In this document: piece after piece, positions 42,698 through 44,974 of the stretch
Position numbering within the stretch: position 1 is the stretch's first letter
Layout of the letters: every line of letters starts with the position of its first letter
Assembly (NCBI GenBank): GCA_900547395.1
Contig: URGP01000020.1
Coordinates: 1-44,974, forward strand
Origin: an uncultured Opitutales bacterium
GTDB lineage: Bacteria > Verrucomicrobiota > Verrucomicrobiia > Opitutales > Intestinicryptomonadaceae
DNA length: 44,974 bases
Reading direction: 5' to 3'
Position numbers and translations under genes: made by a program
Notes under the pieces: model-generated
The model's input: the letters and a program-made list of their open reading frames with translations, nothing else
Told to the model about the DNA's origin: nothing
Databases searched by the model: none

Positions 42698-44593
42698 TTA
42701 CTTTCTTCTGCGGTACGCCGCAAATGCGAGCGCAAGCGCGCCCAAGATTGCAGCATACGTTGAAGGTTCGGGTATTTCGGAAGTAATTGAAAGCGTCGAA
42801 CCATTCAAACCGACAGTGTACAAGTTTTCTTTTGCGTCCAAAACAACAAAAGTTGAACCGTTTTCAATTTCAGACAAAACGATGCTTGTACTGTCTCCAA
42901 AGATTTCGGAAATATCCACAACACCGTCCAACTCAAAGGTTTCACTGCCAAAATTTACAAATAACTTTTCGAACTTCGTGCCTTCCGCAAGCGCGACTTG
43001 GGCGGAAGAATCAACAGAAAGCAAGCCTGTTTCAAATGATTTTTCAAAATTTACCGAACTTGCCATGGAAATTTTTACCGTGTCGAAATTGGATATTTGA
43101 GCGGAAACCGCGCCTTCAAAAGTTTCCAACCCATTGCCAAACGCGAGAGTTGAAGAGCCTTTCACGACGCCGTTGCCCATTTCGACTCCGTTTAAAGTCT
43201 GCCCCATTCCGCCACCTGAAATGAGAGTTGCGGAAATTGATTTCCCGAGAACCGTCACGGAAGCGTCGCCTTCTGTTATTGCAAGAGAGCCTTTCCCGCC
43301 CGCATAAACTCCGCCCACAACATTTGCGTTTTTCAAAATTATGCTGCTTGACCCCTTGATAACAGCGGACTGTTCGACATCATTCAAATAAACGCCGTAT
43401 CCGCCTCCGTAAACGTCGCCTTTTACTGTAGCTCCATCAATGTTTAAGCTTACATTGCCTTCAATTACAGAACCGCGTTCGCTGCCCGCGTAAACATGCT
43501 TTCCCAAAACAGTGTCCGCGCCCGAAATGTTGATGTTTACGTCGCCATAAACATGCGCCGCCAAAGCGACCGCCCTGACATTGCTTGAAATATTCGCACC
43601 GTTTCCGATATTCAAAGAAACCGAACCGTAAACATTGCTCACAGGATCGTTGTATGAGCCGAAAGAGCCTACCAAGTTTACGCTACTTACATTGCCTTCA
43701 ATATTAGCGTTTACCACAACCTTTGAAGCATCAACAACAGATGCAACCGAACCATCGGAAGCGTAATTTACATTTGCTCCGTGAATATCGCCCGTTGACA
43801 AAAGATTGCCATTGATAGTTCCTGTTTTAGATACATTAACGGTTGCAACACCTTTAACAACACCATGCGTGCCGCCGACAATGTTGACATTGTTTGCCTT
43901 GCCGTTTATATCAATTTTTACATCTCCGCCAACAACAGAATTTCCTCTGCCGCCGCCGACAACAGAATAAACGCTCGCATTTTCTCCAATCAAAACGGAA
44001 GCATTGCCTTTTACGACACTCTGTTCTCCAAGGTCTATATAGTGCGATAAAGTTCCCATTTGACCGTCAAATCTGGTATTGGCGCCGTCTCCGCCGCCGT
44101 AAATGGTCATGCCCGTAATTGTTCCGCCGTTTACGACTACCGAAGAATTGCCCTCAACGACAGAGCCTGGGCGAGAGCCGCCAAATATGCCCGAACGGTT
44201 CAAGTCCGCCCCTGCAAGAGTTCCGCCGTTTATTTCAACGGACGAATTTCCGGTGATTGTGGAAGACGACGAAGAGCCGCCGTAAAGACTGTGAGACCAG
44301 CTTCCCGGATTTACCGAGCCGCTGTTGAATTGAAGGAAAGTATCCCCTTCAATTATACTGCCCGAAGTTCCGCCGCCGTAAAGGTAAAGGTCGGGCTTTG
44401 AAACAGAAGAAGAGAGATTGAAAGTCCCTTCGTTTATTATGAGGGAAGAACCGCCCGACGTATTGCCTTCTACGGCATACATTGCGTCGGAATATGTTCC
44501 CCCTTCAATTATGACAGGCTCCGACGCAAATCCGTAAGAGGCAAACAATGCCGAAGCCACGCTTAAGAATGAATATATTTCGATTTTCTTCAT
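42698..44593 (-). CDS. PEP-CTERM beta-helix surface protein
   Basis: 631 residues from the ATG at 44593, which begins a signal peptide (FLSVASALFASYGFASE); the open frame extends 15 codons upstream. The body is Gly/Asn/Ser/Val-rich and made of imperfect repeats with the core pattern VxGNxSVxIxxGxxxxxVYGGG (for example residues 110-170 and 340-430), which suggests a parallel beta-helix adhesin or autotransporter-like shaft. The C-terminus is a PEP-CTERM sorting signal: IPEPSTYA (PEP at 608-610), a hydrophobic helix and RRRK. Such proteins are trimmed by exosortase and delivered to the cell surface or matrix. The exosortase is not in this window. No adhesion partner or enzyme domain is visible. 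Confidence 0.88.
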   Translation of the reverse strand: MKKIEIYSFLSVASALFASYGFASEPVIIEGGTYSDAMYAVEGNTSGGSSLIINEGTFNLSSSVSKPDLYLYGGGTSGSIIEGDTFLQFNSGSVNPGSWSHSLYGGSSSSSTITGNSSVEINGGTLAGADLNRSGIFGGSRPGSVVEGNSSVVVNGGTITGMTIYGGGDGANTRFDGQMGTLSHYIDLGEQSVVKGNASVLIGENASVYSVVGGGRGNSVVGGDVKIDINGKANNVNIVGGTHGVVKGVATVNVSKTGTINGNLLSTGDIHGANVNYASDGSVASVVDASKVVVNANIEGNVSSVNLVGSFGSYNDPVSNVYGSVSLNIGNGANISSNVRAVALAAHVYGDVNINISGADTVLGKHVYAGSERGSVIEGNVSLNIDGATVKGDVYGGGYGVYLNDVEQSAVIKGSSSIILKNANVVGGVYAGGKGSLAITEGDASVTVLGKSISATLISGGGMGQTLNGVEMGNGVVKGSSTLAFGNGLETFEGAVSAQISNFDTVKISMASSVNFEKSFETGLLSVDSSAQVALAEGTKFEKLFVNFGSETFELDGVVDISEIFGDSTSIVLSEIENGSTFVVLDAKENLYTVGLNGSTLSITSEIPEPSTYAAILGALALAFAAYRRRK

Positions 44594-44974
44594 TGATATG
44601 TTTTGCTTGTATTGGCGCGCGCGAAACACAAATTTCAAACTGCCGAAAAAACGGTCGTTTATTTTAACGGGATGAACACTGTTTTTCGCATCGCTGGAAT
44701 TGTTGTTTTTTTATTTTGTTTTATATTTATTTTAAATAACTTGCGTTAAAAACTTCCATTGTTGAAACATTTGTTTCCTAAAACATTGTAAGTTTAAAAA
44801 ATAAACGACATTTTTTAATATTTTTCGCCCGAAACAGTCAAGTTTTTCTTGCTTGATTTTTAATGTTTTATAAAAAACTCAAACAATCTTCCCTTCTGTA
44901 AAATTTTACAACAGGCAATAAAACTACGCTCTACGTCAAAGATTGTGGAATGGATAAAAAAAAGGAGGGCAAAG
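44594..44974. other. AT-rich intergenic region upstream of two divergent genes
   Basis: No gene is visible. It holds a perfect GAAACATTTGTTTC palindrome (44764-44777), a second perfect palindrome TGTAAAATTTTACA (44897-44910), a plus-strand promoter candidate TTCTTG (44846-44851) with 17 bases to TATAAA (44869-44874), and at the very end AAAGGAGGG, a strong Shine-Dalgarno sequence suggesting a gene starting just past 44974. Confidence 0.5.

Overview
The window reads as a compact, gene-dense chromosomal segment of a diderm (Gram-negative) bacterium, most likely a host-associated member of the Verrucomicrobiota (Opitutia-like). The grounds are the combination of lipid A synthesis (lpxB), a PEP-CTERM/exosortase-sorted beta-helix surface protein, a GldA/GldF/GldG-type ABC system with a DUF4340 protein, a PPi-dependent phosphofructokinase and many small start/stop-overlapping operons. 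The lineage is an inference: no rRNA gene is present. There is no phage, insertion sequence, CRISPR array or obvious island; base composition and codon style look even across the window.

Layout. 77-3713 (minus): a secreted trypsin-like protease, a small lipoprotein and an MFS exporter. 3856-15030 (plus): gpmI behind a terminator-like leader hairpin, then a long overlapping cluster of an RsbW-like ATPase, a complete oligopeptide ABC importer (two ATPases, binding lipoprotein, two permeases), a HI0933/BaiN-type flavoprotein and QueH, followed by a ROK glucokinase and FolC. 15020-18867 (minus): panC-nadB-unknown membrane-anchored protein-apt, a cofactor and salvage operon. 19052-20997 (plus): purU, a Nudix hydrolase and pyrE, ended by a strong terminator. 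21251-21427: a possible 58-residue small protein. 21492-22691 (minus): PPi-dependent phosphofructokinase. 22868-25247 (plus): a tiny lipoprotein and a GH97 glycosidase.

25418-26687 carries three tRNA genes (Gly-GCC and Met-CAU on minus, Pro-CGG on plus) around a PstS-like binding protein. 26912-37111 (minus) is the most interesting block: GldA-like ATPase, GldF-like permease, GldG-like protein, DUF4340 protein, a 938-residue AsmA-like protein, a Gfo/Idh/MocA dehydrogenase and LpxB in one orientation with very short gaps. It suggests a coupled machinery for making and placing outer-membrane lipid. 37241-38354 holds a divergent acyl carrier protein and rsmE. 38328-39826 (minus) is a two-part ThrE-type exporter with a small membrane protein, divergent from a LysR regulator (39923-40831). 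40880-42584 (minus) holds ferritin and a bile-acid/sodium-symporter-family transporter with an in-frame 50-codon open extension beyond its TAG stop. 42698-44593 (minus) is the PEP-CTERM beta-helix protein. The last bases carry a strong Shine-Dalgarno sequence pointing out of the window.

Many genes are joined by ATGA-type overlaps, and clear Shine-Dalgarno sequences are seen mainly at operon starts. Intrinsic terminators are easy to recognise and define most transcription units. No wholly new system can be proven from sequence alone; the best candidates are the Gld-like/AsmA/LpxB operon, the in-frame extension after the transporter, the gpmI leader hairpin and the unassigned small ORFs.
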